Source: Lachnospiraceae bacterium
GTDB lineage: Bacteria > Bacillota_A > Clostridia > Lachnospirales > Lachnospiraceae
Direction: 5' to 3'
Length of the DNA: 64,000 nucleotides
Assembly (NCBI GenBank): GCA_024689605.1
Contig: JAILDD010000186.1
Coordinates: 1-64,000, forward strand
In this document: positions 17,373 through 26,421 of the stretch, in pieces
Position numbering within the stretch: position 1 is the first letter of the stretch
Layout of the letters: every line of letters begins with the position of its first letter
Translations under genes and position numbers: made by a program
The notes under the pieces: model-generated
What the model was told of the DNA's origin: nothing
Database searches by the model: none
What the model saw: only the letters and a program-made list of their open reading frames with translations

Positions 17373-18623
17373 ATGTTTTCTAAATGGAAGCAGGAAGAAA
17401 ATTATGAACTTCTGGAAAATGATTTGGATAAGATAAGTAGCGCTGCTCTGGGGTACGATAACAGAATCTGGGGATCGGGGGCAGGAAACGAAGATTGTAA
17501 GTTAGATCTTGAACGCACAAAAGAAAAAGTGAAAGAGTTGCTGCAGTCTTTGAAGGCGTGGCTGGGAGATGAGGATCTGAAAGCAGAACAGTGGCGTATG
17601 TATAGGGATTATCTGTACTGTATACTGTTGTGCCCCTCCTTAACGGATTCGCATGCGGGTGATTATCCGGCTATGTTTTGGGTTGAAAGCGGCAATGATG
17701 TAATGGATGGCTGCATCAGATGGTTTGATAATGCAAAAACTTATTCCGAGATATTATATGGTGCAAGGGATTTGGAAAAATGTTCAGGAATTAAGGAAAT
17801 GCTCTTAAGTGAGATGGTTTATTATGCAAACTATTCAAGTAAAAAATGCGGAAAATTTTTTATGCTCATGAGTCTCGCATGTTTTCATCTTTCGGAAAGG
17901 AAAGATCGGGTATATCTGCCGGATTATGAAAGGATACTGAACCTGTCGGGAGAGGATGAAGAAAACTGGAAAGATGCATATATATATCTGCTCAGGAAAG
18001 CAGATGACCAGTGGGAATCTGATATAGGTCTTCAGGCAAGGTGTTTTTCATTAAAAGAAGGTGACCCTCAGATTGCTGAAAAGCTGGGGATAGGACAGTA
18101 TCTGATGTCAGAAGAAGAGATAAAGGAAGCTGAAGAGGAGAGAGAGAAAGAAATACAGCGGCAATTTGAGGAAAATCAGAAAAAACTTGATGAAAGCGAG
18201 GATGAATTTGATTACGATGGGTATTGGGCATATTTAGAGGAAAAACATAGAGAGCAAATACAGAGAAATCAGCAATTAATTGAGGAGAGTGAAAAGCAGG
18301 AAAACATAGATCGATGGATCAAAGAAAGTCGTGATGCTGCATCGAAATGGGCAGAAAAACTGACTGAACCGGCGCAGAAAGCGTTTCGCGAAGCATATCA
18401 CAGATTTAGGTTTTCATATTTTTCAAGCGGAGTAGATCGTCATCGTATGCAAAGTGATATGGTCGGAATGCTGGATCTGTATCTGTATAAACAAGGCATG
18501 TCAGCTTTATCCATTCAGGACGATGATGATTTTGAACTGATCATGTATCAATTGGGACGTATGCCGGGACCGGTAAAGTGCCAGTTGGAAAAGGTGTTTA
18601 AGGAAGGGGGACAGCAGATATGA
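17373..18623 (+). CDS. Unknown protein B, rearranged paralog of A
   Basis: A 416-residue soluble protein related to the preceding one. Shared blocks in order: GYDN near 24, MYRDYLYC near 75, MSLACFHLSERKDRVYLPDYE near 170-188 (shortened here), AYHRFRFSYF near 340 and MVGML near 363. The MYQLGRMP block follows last, near 390. A Glu/Gln-rich, probably coiled-coil stretch (about 245-320) is inserted before the AYHRFR block. The start at 17373 follows AAGGAAAGGA; a TTG at 17367 is too close to it. The stop overlaps the polymerase start (ATGA), implying coupled translation and close stoichiometry. Confidence 0.72.
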   Translation: MFSKWKQEENYELLENDLDKISSAALGYDNRIWGSGAGNEDCKLDLERTKEKVKELLQSLKAWLGDEDLKAEQWRMYRDYLYCILLCPSLTDSHAGDYPAMFWVESGNDVMDGCIRWFDNAKTYSEILYGARDLEKCSGIKEMLLSEMVYYANYSSKKCGKFFMLMSLACFHLSERKDRVYLPDYERILNLSGEDEENWKDAYIYLLRKADDQWESDIGLQARCFSLKEGDPQIAEKLGIGQYLMSEEEIKEAEEEREKEIQRQFEENQKKLDESEDEFDYDGYWAYLEEKHREQIQRNQQLIEESEKQENIDRWIKESRDAASKWAEKLTEPAQKAFREAYHRFRFSYFSSGVDRHRMQSDMVGMLDLYLYKQGMSALSIQDDDDFELIMYQLGRMPGPVKCQLEKVFKEGGQQI

Positions 18624-21600
18624 ATCTCTATACATTGGATGGGGCTCCCCTGCTGGATCTGGCTCATAAGAATGATGAAGATGGTAAATGGCACTATTCT
18701 GTTGATCTGAACAACAGTATGGTTCGCGGCTGTATTGTCAAGGAGTCTGAGGATAAGAAAGACAATGCTTTGTTCCATCAGATAAAAACATACTGTAAAG
18801 AACCGAGAAAAGAATCAAAACTTGATACACAGCTTGTGATCGTGGATTTTGGAAGGGGATTATTTTCAGAAAAGCCTGCCCCAGAGGATTTTGGCGAACA
18901 GGACCGTAAGGAAGGGGAGGAAAAGTGCGATACAGAAAGCGCACAGAAACGGTTCAGGTATTTTGATAAACTTCGGGATCTCTTTGCAAATGGTATTGAG
19001 CTCACTTTCCCGTCGGAGTCCGATCCGGAGAAAGGACCGGAGAAGGCTAGGTTTGTCCCCTTTATAAAAAGCCAGAGCATGGCAAGACATTCCAAGATTA
19101 CATTTATAAGGGAAGAGCTGTATCACGATATACGTGTGCGTTTGGATCTGGGCTTAAAGGCAGAACAGCAGGCAATAGGGATCAGTAAGTTCTATGCGTA
19201 TGAAGGCCTCTATCTTTCTGACAGTGAACGGATAAAGGGAAAGCCGGGGTGGCTTAGTGAGGAAACGGTCATAGTAGTGGAGGATGGCGAATGGTACCCA
19301 GATAAAGATCCGAAATGGGATCCTGAAGATGCTGTACCATACATAACAAATCTGAATAATGTTGATCTGGATGGGGAGAAAGTTAGTATTCCTGTCCGCT
19401 CTACAGATCTAAAGGATGCTGAACCTTTGGCAATCGGAACGATCTTTGACGGAGAAGGACTGATTTCTGAGGCCTATGCTGACATAATCCGAAAGGAATT
19501 GGGATATAAGGAAGTGCATTCGTTTCAGATTCGTCTGCCTTTTGGTAAAGGTATGCTGCACGAGGTGGATTTCCATAGTTTTCTCAAAGACTATGGGACA
19601 AAGAAATATGGTAGTTATTGGATCAAAGATGTGTTTGGGATAGAGCGGGATCTGAATAAGGCACAGATCATAATGACGGCATCTATGCTGAAAGCATGGA
19701 AGTACCTGAAAAACGAGGATATGAATATCCTTATCACTCATGTGGAACAGGATGAGGAAGGCAAAGAAAAACTTAAGAACAGGGATAAACTTGTTGATAT
19801 TAGTGATGATCCTATGGAGGCATATTTTTATTTTATGAACCTTTGGGATCACTCCTTGTATATTGCTAATACGGATAGGCCTTATCTGGATCGCAGGCTT
19901 ACCAGGCTGAATTATCAGTATCTGAATACAATGGATATCAAACCAAATGAGCTGGAGAGTCTTATCGATAAGCATAGGGAATATGTGAATGATCCAATCC
20001 TTACAGTGGTTGGCGGTACGGGAGATGTCATTGAAACTGATGAAGCAGCCGTAGATGACTGGACAGAGGATATTGAAGAATATGAAGAAGGTTATGTAGA
20101 AGATGAAGAAGAATATGATGGATCAGAAACCTTTGATGATACAGCTGACAAAAAGGGAAAAACTTCTATAAAGAGCAATAGCTCGGAAGAAATACCGGAG
20201 GATGTTGAAAATGAAGATGAAGAGGATGATTCCGATGAAATGCAGGAAGAACGCTGTGGTGGTTCTGTATGGATGGAGGCGGTAAGAAGAAATTCTCGGT
20301 TTAAGGAGCATCCGTATGTAAAGAAAAAATTGCAGGCATTATCAAAGAAGTTGATTAGTGACATTGCATTTGGCAGGATGCAAACGGAAGGAGAGGTTCG
20401 TTATCTTTCCAGAGATCTTATGTATTTCCTGAAACAGCTTGCTGAAAAAACAGGCAGTACTGCTGAAATGTTGAAGAAGCTGGACGATGAATTGCTGCCC
20501 TGCTGCAGAAATGAGGGGGAGTATTTCTATATGCCGCAAGGGGATAAGGGAGTTCGGTTAAAGAAGGATGAATATTATCCGATACTAAGAAATCCTCACC
20601 TGTCAAGAAATGAGCAGTGTGCATTACGGGCTTATATACCTGGGGAGGATTCCTTAAGGAATAGATATTTCGGGCATCTTAAGGGTGTGCTGATGGTATC
20701 GGAACATTCCTTTGCACCGAGTACCCTTGGCGGTGCTGATTTTGACGGAGATATTGTCAAACTTTTTGCAGCAAAAGAGCTGCGGAATGCAGTGCTGCGT
20801 GGTTCGTATGATATGGTGGGAGAATATGAGAGTTGTCAGGTTTATCATCGTAAGGAACCTATCATCAATATCGAACCTATCCCGGTAAAGGAGCTTAAAT
20901 ATGTACATACGGATTGGATCCATTTTGATGTGATATATCATAGCTTTTCCAGTCAGGTAGGACTTATCTCGAATCTTGCTGTTCAGCTTGGACAGAAACA
21001 GTATGGAAATAATAACGAAGAGGAAAGGGAAAAATACCTTGGTAAGCTGAGTAATCTTAAGCTGGACGAAGATCCCGAAAAAGATGAGCAGATTAAGTCA
21101 GATATAGTCAGCAATGCATGGCTTTCGATATTGACCGGATTGGAAATTGATGCCTGCAAAACAGGCCGTCATCCCAATACAGAATTGGGCTGGGTAAAGA
21201 CAGCCTTAAAAAAAGAAAAAACAACAGAAAATAAAGAAAATGAAAAAGATAATAATTCAGAAACTGATACGGATAATTTTGAGTACCTGAAGGATTTTAA
21301 GAAGCCTTTGGATAAGATACTTAATGAAAATGCATTCGGGGTTTCGTCAAAGAAGATCAAAGACGATGGTAGTGGAAATATTAAATTTTCTAAAGAGCTG
21401 CGTGATAAGAAAAAGATAGAAATTAAAGCTCCTGTTTCAATGAAAGATGCTGAAGGCTGGTCAGGTGCCCTTCAGGCATTGCCGTGGTATTATTTTGATA
21501 TGGTAAGGTATTATGAAAATGCTAAAGAGATGAATAAAGATAAAAGTAAGCAGCATTATTTCAGGTTTGAAAATGTTTCTGTGTCATCGAAGGAATTGGA

Positions 21601-22423
21601 GGATCAGATCCGGAGAGTGGAAGATGAACGAAAAAGCATCATGACGATGTATAGGTGGATGAATTGGAAACTTGAAAATGCAAGAACTAACGAGGCCGAG
21701 TGGAAGAAACGTCTAAATCAGCGTATGGGGACATATGATGCGGAAAGCTTTTTACAGGATCTTCGTGAGGCAGACCTTACAAAAGAGAAATGCGAAGAAT
21801 ACCTGAAGACAGCAGAAAGCAGTGATTTCATTTTGCCGTTTTTGTACTACGAAGATGAAAAGAAAGAGGAGTTGCAAAGGCTGGTGGGCAAGGATCTTGC
21901 GGATAAAGTTATCGGGTATAGTTCATATCATCTGTTTTTGTATATAGGCATAAAATATTTATGGTATCGAATGCTTGTTGGAGAGAATGAAGAGAATTTG
22001 GGCAACAACGATGCATATATAGAGAGTGTCAATGCTGCTAAAGAAAAGGCGGCTGCTGAGAGTAAGGATAAAGATAAGCCAAGTGAAAAAAAGAAACTTG
22101 AGAAGAAAATAGGAAATTATGAAGAAATAGGTGCTAAATGGCAAGGCTACTATGATCAGGATGACAATATAGGTACCTGGCAGAAACAGATGGTAAAATA
22201 CCGTGATCTGCTTGAACGTAAAGCTTTGGTGGGGCGTGGTATGCAGGACAATAGTTTCAGGCTGATACGGGATATCATGAATTGGAGAAAGATGCGGAAT
22301 AATGAGAAAGAGAAACAAAAGGCACTTCGCATGCTATACAAGATTGATAAGAATGGGAGTTCTGATCTCTTTTGGAAGTGTTTTGAGCCTGAGGTGATTC
22401 TGGAACAGATTATCTCGGAGTAG
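18620..22423 (+). CDS. Single-chain DPBB RNA polymerase (RdRP/YonO-like)
   Basis: A 1267-residue protein with both signature regions of the two-barrel RNA polymerase class. Barrel 1: SFQIRLPFGKGML at 301-313, then SMLKAWKYL at 355-363, corresponding to the FQIR..G.KGml...SM.KF pattern of eukaryotic RdRPs. Barrel 2: ILRNPHLSRNEQ, then GGADFDGD with the metal-binding triad Asp707, Asp709, Asp711. Cellular beta-prime and YonO share the DxDGD loop. An acidic linker (about 475-545) lies between the barrels and a charged helical C-terminal region follows. The known relative YonO of phage SPbeta is a DNA-dependent RNA polymerase; whether this enzyme copies DNA or RNA cannot be told. It overlaps gene B by 4 bp. 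Confidence 0.88.
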   Translation: MNLYTLDGAPLLDLAHKNDEDGKWHYSVDLNNSMVRGCIVKESEDKKDNALFHQIKTYCKEPRKESKLDTQLVIVDFGRGLFSEKPAPEDFGEQDRKEGEEKCDTESAQKRFRYFDKLRDLFANGIELTFPSESDPEKGPEKARFVPFIKSQSMARHSKITFIREELYHDIRVRLDLGLKAEQQAIGISKFYAYEGLYLSDSERIKGKPGWLSEETVIVVEDGEWYPDKDPKWDPEDAVPYITNLNNVDLDGEKVSIPVRSTDLKDAEPLAIGTIFDGEGLISEAYADIIRKELGYKEVHSFQIRLPFGKGMLHEVDFHSFLKDYGTKKYGSYWIKDVFGIERDLNKAQIIMTASMLKAWKYLKNEDMNILITHVEQDEEGKEKLKNRDKLVDISDDPMEAYFYFMNLWDHSLYIANTDRPYLDRRLTRLNYQYLNTMDIKPNELESLIDKHREYVNDPILTVVGGTGDVIETDEAAVDDWTEDIEEYEEGYVEDEEEYDGSETFDDTADKKGKTSIKSNSSEEIPEDVENEDEEDDSDEMQEERCGGSVWMEAVRRNSRFKEHPYVKKKLQALSKKLISDIAFGRMQTEGEVRYLSRDLMYFLKQLAEKTGSTAEMLKKLDDELLPCCRNEGEYFYMPQGDKGVRLKKDEYYPILRNPHLSRNEQCALRAYIPGEDSLRNRYFGHLKGVLMVSEHSFAPSTLGGADFDGDIVKLFAAKELRNAVLRGSYDMVGEYESCQVYHRKEPIINIEPIPVKELKYVHTDWIHFDVIYHSFSSQVGLISNLAVQLGQKQYGNNNEEEREKYLGKLSNLKLDEDPEKDEQIKSDIVSNAWLSILTGLEIDACKTGRHPNTELGWVKTALKKEKTTENKENEKDNNSETDTDNFEYLKDFKKPLDKILNENAFGVSSKKIKDDGSGNIKFSKELRDKKKIEIKAPVSMKDAEGWSGALQALPWYYFDMVRYYENAKEMNKDKSKQHYFRFENVSVSSKELEDQIRRVEDERKSIMTMYRWMNWKLENARTNEAEWKKRLNQRMGTYDAESFLQDLREADLTKEKCEEYLKTAESSDFILPFLYYEDEKKEELQRLVGKDLADKVIGYSSYHLFLYIGIKYLWYRMLVGENEENLGNNDAYIESVNAAKEKAAAESKDKDKPSEKKKLEKKIGNYEEIGAKWQGYYDQDDNIGTWQKQMVKYRDLLERKALVGRGMQDNSFRLIRDIMNWRKMRNNEKEKQKALRMLYKIDKNGSSDLFWKCFEPEVILEQIISE

Positions 22424-22444
22424 ATTGGAAGAGAGGGGTAACCG

Positions 22445-23401
22445 ATGCTGAATGAAAAAATAGAGTATAAGGGATATACAGAGCTACCAGAATATCCCAG
22501 AATAACGGCCGGGATACTGGAAAAAAAGGAAAAAAATAACTGTAAGTGTAAGGGGATTCGGCGGATACTGGTAACACTTGCCAGAGGGTATTTATTTGAA
22601 ACATACAACTATGCAGAGATACATTATAACGGCAGAAATAAGGAAGAAATTTTGGAAATCCGTGATAATGTGAAGGAAGAATTGGCTGCCTGGTGTGATG
22701 AATATGGATCTTGGTGTGGTAAAAATGATGGTGATAAGGGAAAGGAGTTTGCTGAACAATTAAAAGCGAAGACGGAACGCTGGTATTGTGAAGATGGAAA
22801 TATGTACAGCGTGTCGTGGGGGATGAATGCGATTGCTTTTCCGTTGATTATATCGGAGGCCATACAGACCGGGCCGCTGATGGAGTATGTGTTTGCCGTC
22901 AAGAGCGGATGGTGGGAAAACCTGGTATATATCAATGATAATAATAAGGAATATAAGGGAAGAGATATCTGGAATGAAGAAGGAGATTTAGAGAGTAACC
23001 TTAAAGCGAATCCGCGGAAAAACGCCCAGCGAATGATGAAGCAGATCTGTGCCTTTCTTTTGGAACGTTACCGCAGTGTAAAGGAATACGTGCCGATCAA
23101 TAACAGCAATCTGGGACATTGGATGGCATTTTCGTCCATTGCTGATGGCAAGAATCGGTTTACGATCTTGTATGAAAAAGGGGGATCAAAGACCGATCTT
23201 TTGGAAAAGGGCGGTTTCATTGTCGGAACAAATTGTTTTCGTATGGATCCAGATTTTGTAAAAGAATATGATCCGCAGGTAATTGAAAGAGATCATCTGG
23301 AGAATTTCCAAAATACAAACAAAGGGTATCTGTTCTATGAAGAGATATATGATGAAAACAGTACAACCGACTCTAAATATGTGATCCGTCGCATAAGATG
23401 A
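22445..23401 (+). CDS. Unknown protein C of the polymerase operon
   Basis: A 318-residue soluble protein starting 21 bp after the polymerase behind GAGAGGGG. It is rich in Trp, Tyr and Cys and has no membrane segment. Visible features are a YPRITAGIL motif near residue 18, a CKCKG basic patch near 33 and a C-terminal half with LGHWMAFSSIADGKNRF. I recognise no family. Position between the polymerase and the DarT1 pair puts it in the same transcript. Confidence 0.65.
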   Translation: MLNEKIEYKGYTELPEYPRITAGILEKKEKNNCKCKGIRRILVTLARGYLFETYNYAEIHYNGRNKEEILEIRDNVKEELAAWCDEYGSWCGKNDGDKGKEFAEQLKAKTERWYCEDGNMYSVSWGMNAIAFPLIISEAIQTGPLMEYVFAVKSGWWENLVYINDNNKEYKGRDIWNEEGDLESNLKANPRKNAQRMMKQICAFLLERYRSVKEYVPINNSNLGHWMAFSSIADGKNRFTILYEKGGSKTDLLEKGGFIVGTNCFRMDPDFVKEYDPQVIERDHLENFQNTNKGYLFYEEIYDENSTTDSKYVIRRIR

Positions 23402-23434
23402 GCGTCATATCGCAATTTCGGAGGAGCATTTATT

Positions 23435-24100
23435 ATGAGAGAGTTTATAGAGAAAAGAGAAATAGAAGCGTTATATCATTTTACCAATGTAAAGAATTTA
23501 AAAAGTATATTTGAACATGGTCTTCTTTCAAGGGAAACATTAAAGGATCGTGGTGTTAGCTACGAATTCAATGATAATGTTCGATATGATCAGTGCCAGA
23601 ATGCTTTATGCACATCTATAGAATGGCCAAATTATAAAATGTTTTGTAAAATCAGAAATGATTGTCCAGAGAAGCACTGGGCTGTTTTGAGGCTAAATGC
23701 CAAAAGAATACTATTAGAATTGGATTGTGCGTACTGCTGGACAAATGCGGGAGACAAGAGTATGTATGAAAAACTACTGGAGGATCGCAAAGGGAGCCAA
23801 GCGTTTATCAGTTTGTTTGATGATAAAGAGGGATTCCCGAGCAGAGCTGATAAACCAGTAACAGCAGATTTTTACCCAACAAATCCGCAGGCTGAGGTGT
23901 TGGTGTTTTCTCCGATTCCAATAGAATGCATTACTGCTGTATACTTTAAATCAGATGAGGATTTAACGCGCTATCGTGAAGTTGTTCCAACTGGGATTTG
24001 TAAAAGTGAAAAAGATTTGAGTGTGAATCCAATGGTGTTTTCACCGCGTAACGATTATGAAAAATGGAAGAAAAAAGAGGAGGAGCAAAATGGCAACTAG
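23435..24100 (+). CDS. darT1: DarT1-like DNA ADP-ribosyltransferase toxin
   Basis: A 221-residue DarT (DUF4433) family protein. The NAD-binding start LYHFTNVKNLKSIFEHGLL is at 13-31 (His15), an arginine at 50 lies in the following loop, and the catalytic glutamate sits in PQAEVLV (Glu154). DarT enzymes attach ADP-ribose to a base in single-stranded DNA; the DarT1 branch modifies guanine. The overlapping downstream gene is a NADAR protein, the partner expected for DarT1. It is AT-rich and lies at the distal end of the polymerase operon, 33 bp after protein C. Confidence 0.85.
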   Translation: MREFIEKREIEALYHFTNVKNLKSIFEHGLLSRETLKDRGVSYEFNDNVRYDQCQNALCTSIEWPNYKMFCKIRNDCPEKHWAVLRLNAKRILLELDCAYCWTNAGDKSMYEKLLEDRKGSQAFISLFDDKEGFPSRADKPVTADFYPTNPQAEVLVFSPIPIECITAVYFKSDEDLTRYREVVPTGICKSEKDLSVNPMVFSPRNDYEKWKKKEEEQNGN

Positions 24101-24770
24101 GCCGGTTTTTGTTGCTACATTTGATCGGAATCATTTTGTACGTGAAAATGTAGAATTTGAGTTTTTTAGTGGTTTTTCGGATTCACAGAAAAGAAAATGT
24201 ATAGACAGTTTGCATCAAGCGTACCTGGAACACAATCCGGGCAAGAAAATATTAGAAATTTCCAGTAAATCAGCATTGGAATTGGGAGTGAAACTCAGTG
24301 CTTTTAATCTTAAGATAAGTACAAAAAATGGAAGGGTATTTTCGGTAGAATCAGCATTTCAGGCAAGCAAGGTTTTTGAACAAGGCGGCCCATATGTAGA
24401 TCTGTTAGATGCTTCATCAAGGGATGCAAAAACAGATGAGCGTTTAATTAATAGTGGTAACATAGTGGGTTTTCGGTTTTTTGGAAAAGACTTTGATACG
24501 GAACCTAAAACGTTTTTTTATAACTGGTTATATATCCATGCATTACATTTAAACGATGAACTATCTGAAAGTATTATGGACTATGACGTTTTTTCGGATA
24601 TTGTGTTTAATCCAAAAAAGTCAATCAATTGTCAGGCGGAAGCGGCAGCTATATTTGTATCGTTAAAAAAGCAGGGTTTGTTGGAGAAAGCAATGGAGAA
24701 CAAGGAAGAATTCAAAAGAATTGTTTATCCTGATTTTATTGGAAAAATGGAGCAGCTTAGTTTTATTTGA
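24090..24770 (+). CDS. DarT1-associated NADAR antitoxin
   Basis: A 226-residue NADAR-family protein of the DarT1-linked type. Recognised segments are FVATFDRN at the N terminus, KILEISSKS, LSAFNL, ESAFQASKVFEQGGPY, and DIVFNPKKSINCQAEAAAIF. NADAR antitoxins remove ADP-ribose from guanine and so reverse DarT1 damage. The start at 24090 follows GAGGAGG and overlaps the toxin stop by 11 bp, which keeps the antitoxin coupled to the toxin. Confidence 0.87.
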   Translation: MATRPVFVATFDRNHFVRENVEFEFFSGFSDSQKRKCIDSLHQAYLEHNPGKKILEISSKSALELGVKLSAFNLKISTKNGRVFSVESAFQASKVFEQGGPYVDLLDASSRDAKTDERLINSGNIVGFRFFGKDFDTEPKTFFYNWLYIHALHLNDELSESIMDYDVFSDIVFNPKKSINCQAEAAAIFVSLKKQGLLEKAMENKEEFKRIVYPDFIGKMEQLSFI

Positions 24771-24805
24771 ATCTCATGCTCTATTTTCTTTTCGGAGCAA
24801 AAAAA

Positions 24806-24839
24806 GCCGCAGACGATAGTGTGTCTGCGGCATATTTTT
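24806..24839. terminator. Bidirectional terminator
   Basis: A 9-bp perfect stem GCCGCAGAC/GTCTGCGGC with an A-run on the left and T-run on the right, between the convergent NADAR gene and the reverse-strand gene at 24838. It closes the polymerase operon. Confidence 0.85.
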
Positions 24840-25188
24840 ATGCAGTCCTTTCGAATTGTTGTTTTTCAAAATACTGCTTTTGATTTTCTGACCATGCAGT
24901 CTGGATTTCTTTTGCTGAGTGAGAGGTATAGCTATATTTATTATTGTTGTTTTTTATGCTGACTTTAAATTCTTTACCTTCACTGCCAAGGCAGATGTCC
25001 ATTTTATCTGCAACTTTGTTTCCCCACTCATCTCTAGAATATTTTACGGCATCTGTATTTAGACAGATGCTGCCATACCCAGGGATAATGAAATTGTAGA
25101 AAGTTCCCTTTCCATCCTTACGGCTTTGCTTGAAGATGAGCTTCCTGCTTACGGCCTTGAGAGTTACTGCATTTTTCTGATTTATCAT
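24838..25188 (-). CDS. Basic hypothetical protein, 116 residues
   Basis: A 116-residue lysine-rich soluble protein with no recognised domain. It contains a run of asparagines (KNNNNKYSY) and ends in a helical Q/E-rich segment. The ATG follows CAAAGGAG. Upstream on the same strand are two GGGACTCC-type elements (25255-25298), so it belongs to the single-gene units that share this element. Confidence 0.6.
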   Translation of the reverse strand: MINQKNAVTLKAVSRKLIFKQSRKDGKGTFYNFIIPGYGSICLNTDAVKYSRDEWGNKVADKMDICLGSEGKEFKVSIKNNNNKYSYTSHSAKEIQTAWSENQKQYFEKQQFERTA

Positions 25189-25254
25189 TTTTTTCTCCTT
25201 TGTTTGGGTTTGCGGATCTCATGATCCAGTAAAAATTGTTATATTGTTGATTTT

Positions 25255-25298
25255 GGGAGTTCCATTATCTAAAACAAAAATCTGATTTTGGGAGTCCC
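25255..25298 (-). promoter_or_regulatory. Tandem GGGACTCC elements, reverse strand
   Basis: GGGACTCCCAAAATCA at 25298-25283 and GGAACTCCCAAAATCA at 25263-25248, 35 bp apart, in the sense of the gene at 24838-25188. A short inverted repeat GGATC/GATCC follows before the ribosome site. The 386-bp gap 25189-25574 holds this pair and the opposite pair at 25460, and I see nothing else in it. Confidence 0.65.
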
Positions 25299-25459
25299 AC
25301 CATACAGTAAGTCTGATTTGTTAATCCGAATATCGAAAATTTCACTTCTATATTGATGTAGAAAACGTTTGAAAAATGTATTGCAAATTTTTCTGTAAAA
25401 TCTTCGGTTTAGTCCTCTAAGGGTGAGCCGAATCCACAATCTCCCTGTTTTTAATAGAT

Positions 25460-25574
25460 GGGGCTCCGAAAATCTGCCACCGTTTATTTTAGAAACTGGG
25501 ACTCCGAAATTTTCGGATCCTGCAAACACACCGCTAAGTATGCGGCATCAAATTTCCTAAAGGAGGGATTTATT
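25460..25574 (+). promoter_or_regulatory. GGGACTCC leader of secreted-protein gene
   Basis: GGGGCTCCGAAAA at 25460 and GGGACTCCGAAATTTTCGG at 25498 (38 bp apart). Then TCCTGCAAA, a small stem CCGC/GCGG, GCATCAAA, and AAAGGAGGG just before the ATG at 25575. The same order of parts is found at 29585. Confidence 0.7.
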
Positions 25575-26375
25575 ATGTTTAAGAAGCTTTTTGGTAACTC
25601 GATGTTTGGCATGATCAGGAGGATATTTATGGGAACCCTGACAGCGGTATCCCTGGTGTCATCCCTGCCGATGGATGCTACAGCTGCCGGAACCTGGGAT
25701 GACGGGGTCAGGGATGGTAAGATTTACCTTGCAGGCTACATGCAGGTCGTTGATCCGACAAGCATCGATGCAAACGGTAAGACCACAGTCAAGAGATTTG
25801 GTTGCGATATTTATACAAACGCAACGGGGTACAGTGGCACTTACGGACAGAGCATCGTAGACAAAACAAATTCGATGATCTATGACACACCGACATCCGG
25901 CAAGGGATATGCATTCTCCATTGGTGATCATGTCAGATCCACATACTCAGGAAAATCCTCAACAGGATATAACCTGAATAACTATGGGACCTATCAGTTG
26001 TGGACCTGCAAAATCGGAGACAGACTCCAGGTGCTTTATCCAGTAAGCGATGGATACAACGTAAAGAACTGGTATCTTGAAAGCATCGATACTAATGCAT
26101 ATTTCGATAACTCAACAGGATTCGTGCACTTTTCTGATGGAAGGGACATGGATCTTTGGGGAACTGAAGATGCACAGATCGACAACACGATTATGCTTAC
26201 CCACTGCTGGCCGAACGCCTGGGGTTCATATCCGACAGCAGGAAGAGACGGACGTGTTATTGCTGTGTTCCGTGAGAACCATACGCTTGCATTGGATGTC
26301 TATGTCAAGAACGATGGGACCAAGGTGTATGGAGACTATGACCTGCGTACTGGTGTTTTTCAGGTTATAAAGTGA
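25575..26375 (+). CDS. Secreted protein of unknown function
   Basis: A 266-residue predicted secreted protein. A basic start, a hydrophobic core (about residues 15-32) and a site near ATAAG (around 38) form a signal peptide. The mature part is rich in Gly, Thr, Tyr and Asp with a beta-rich look, and no catalytic motif is recognised. The ATG at 25575 follows an excellent AAAGGAGGG; an in-frame start at 25458 lies inside the leader and is rejected. A strong terminator follows, so it is a single-gene unit. Confidence 0.7.
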   Translation: MFKKLFGNSMFGMIRRIFMGTLTAVSLVSSLPMDATAAGTWDDGVRDGKIYLAGYMQVVDPTSIDANGKTTVKRFGCDIYTNATGYSGTYGQSIVDKTNSMIYDTPTSGKGYAFSIGDHVRSTYSGKSSTGYNLNNYGTYQLWTCKIGDRLQVLYPVSDGYNVKNWYLESIDTNAYFDNSTGFVHFSDGRDMDLWGTEDAQIDNTIMLTHCWPNAWGSYPTAGRDGRVIAVFRENHTLALDVYVKNDGTKVYGDYDLRTGVFQVIK

Positions 26376-26377
26376 TC

Positions 26378-26421
26378 AAAATCCCCTGCAGATGGGTAGC
26401 CCATCTGCAGGGGATTTTTTT
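26378..26421 (+). terminator. Strong Rho-independent terminator
   Basis: An 18-bp perfect stem (AAATCCCCTGCAGATGGG and its complement) with loop TAG, followed by seven T. Confidence 0.93.
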
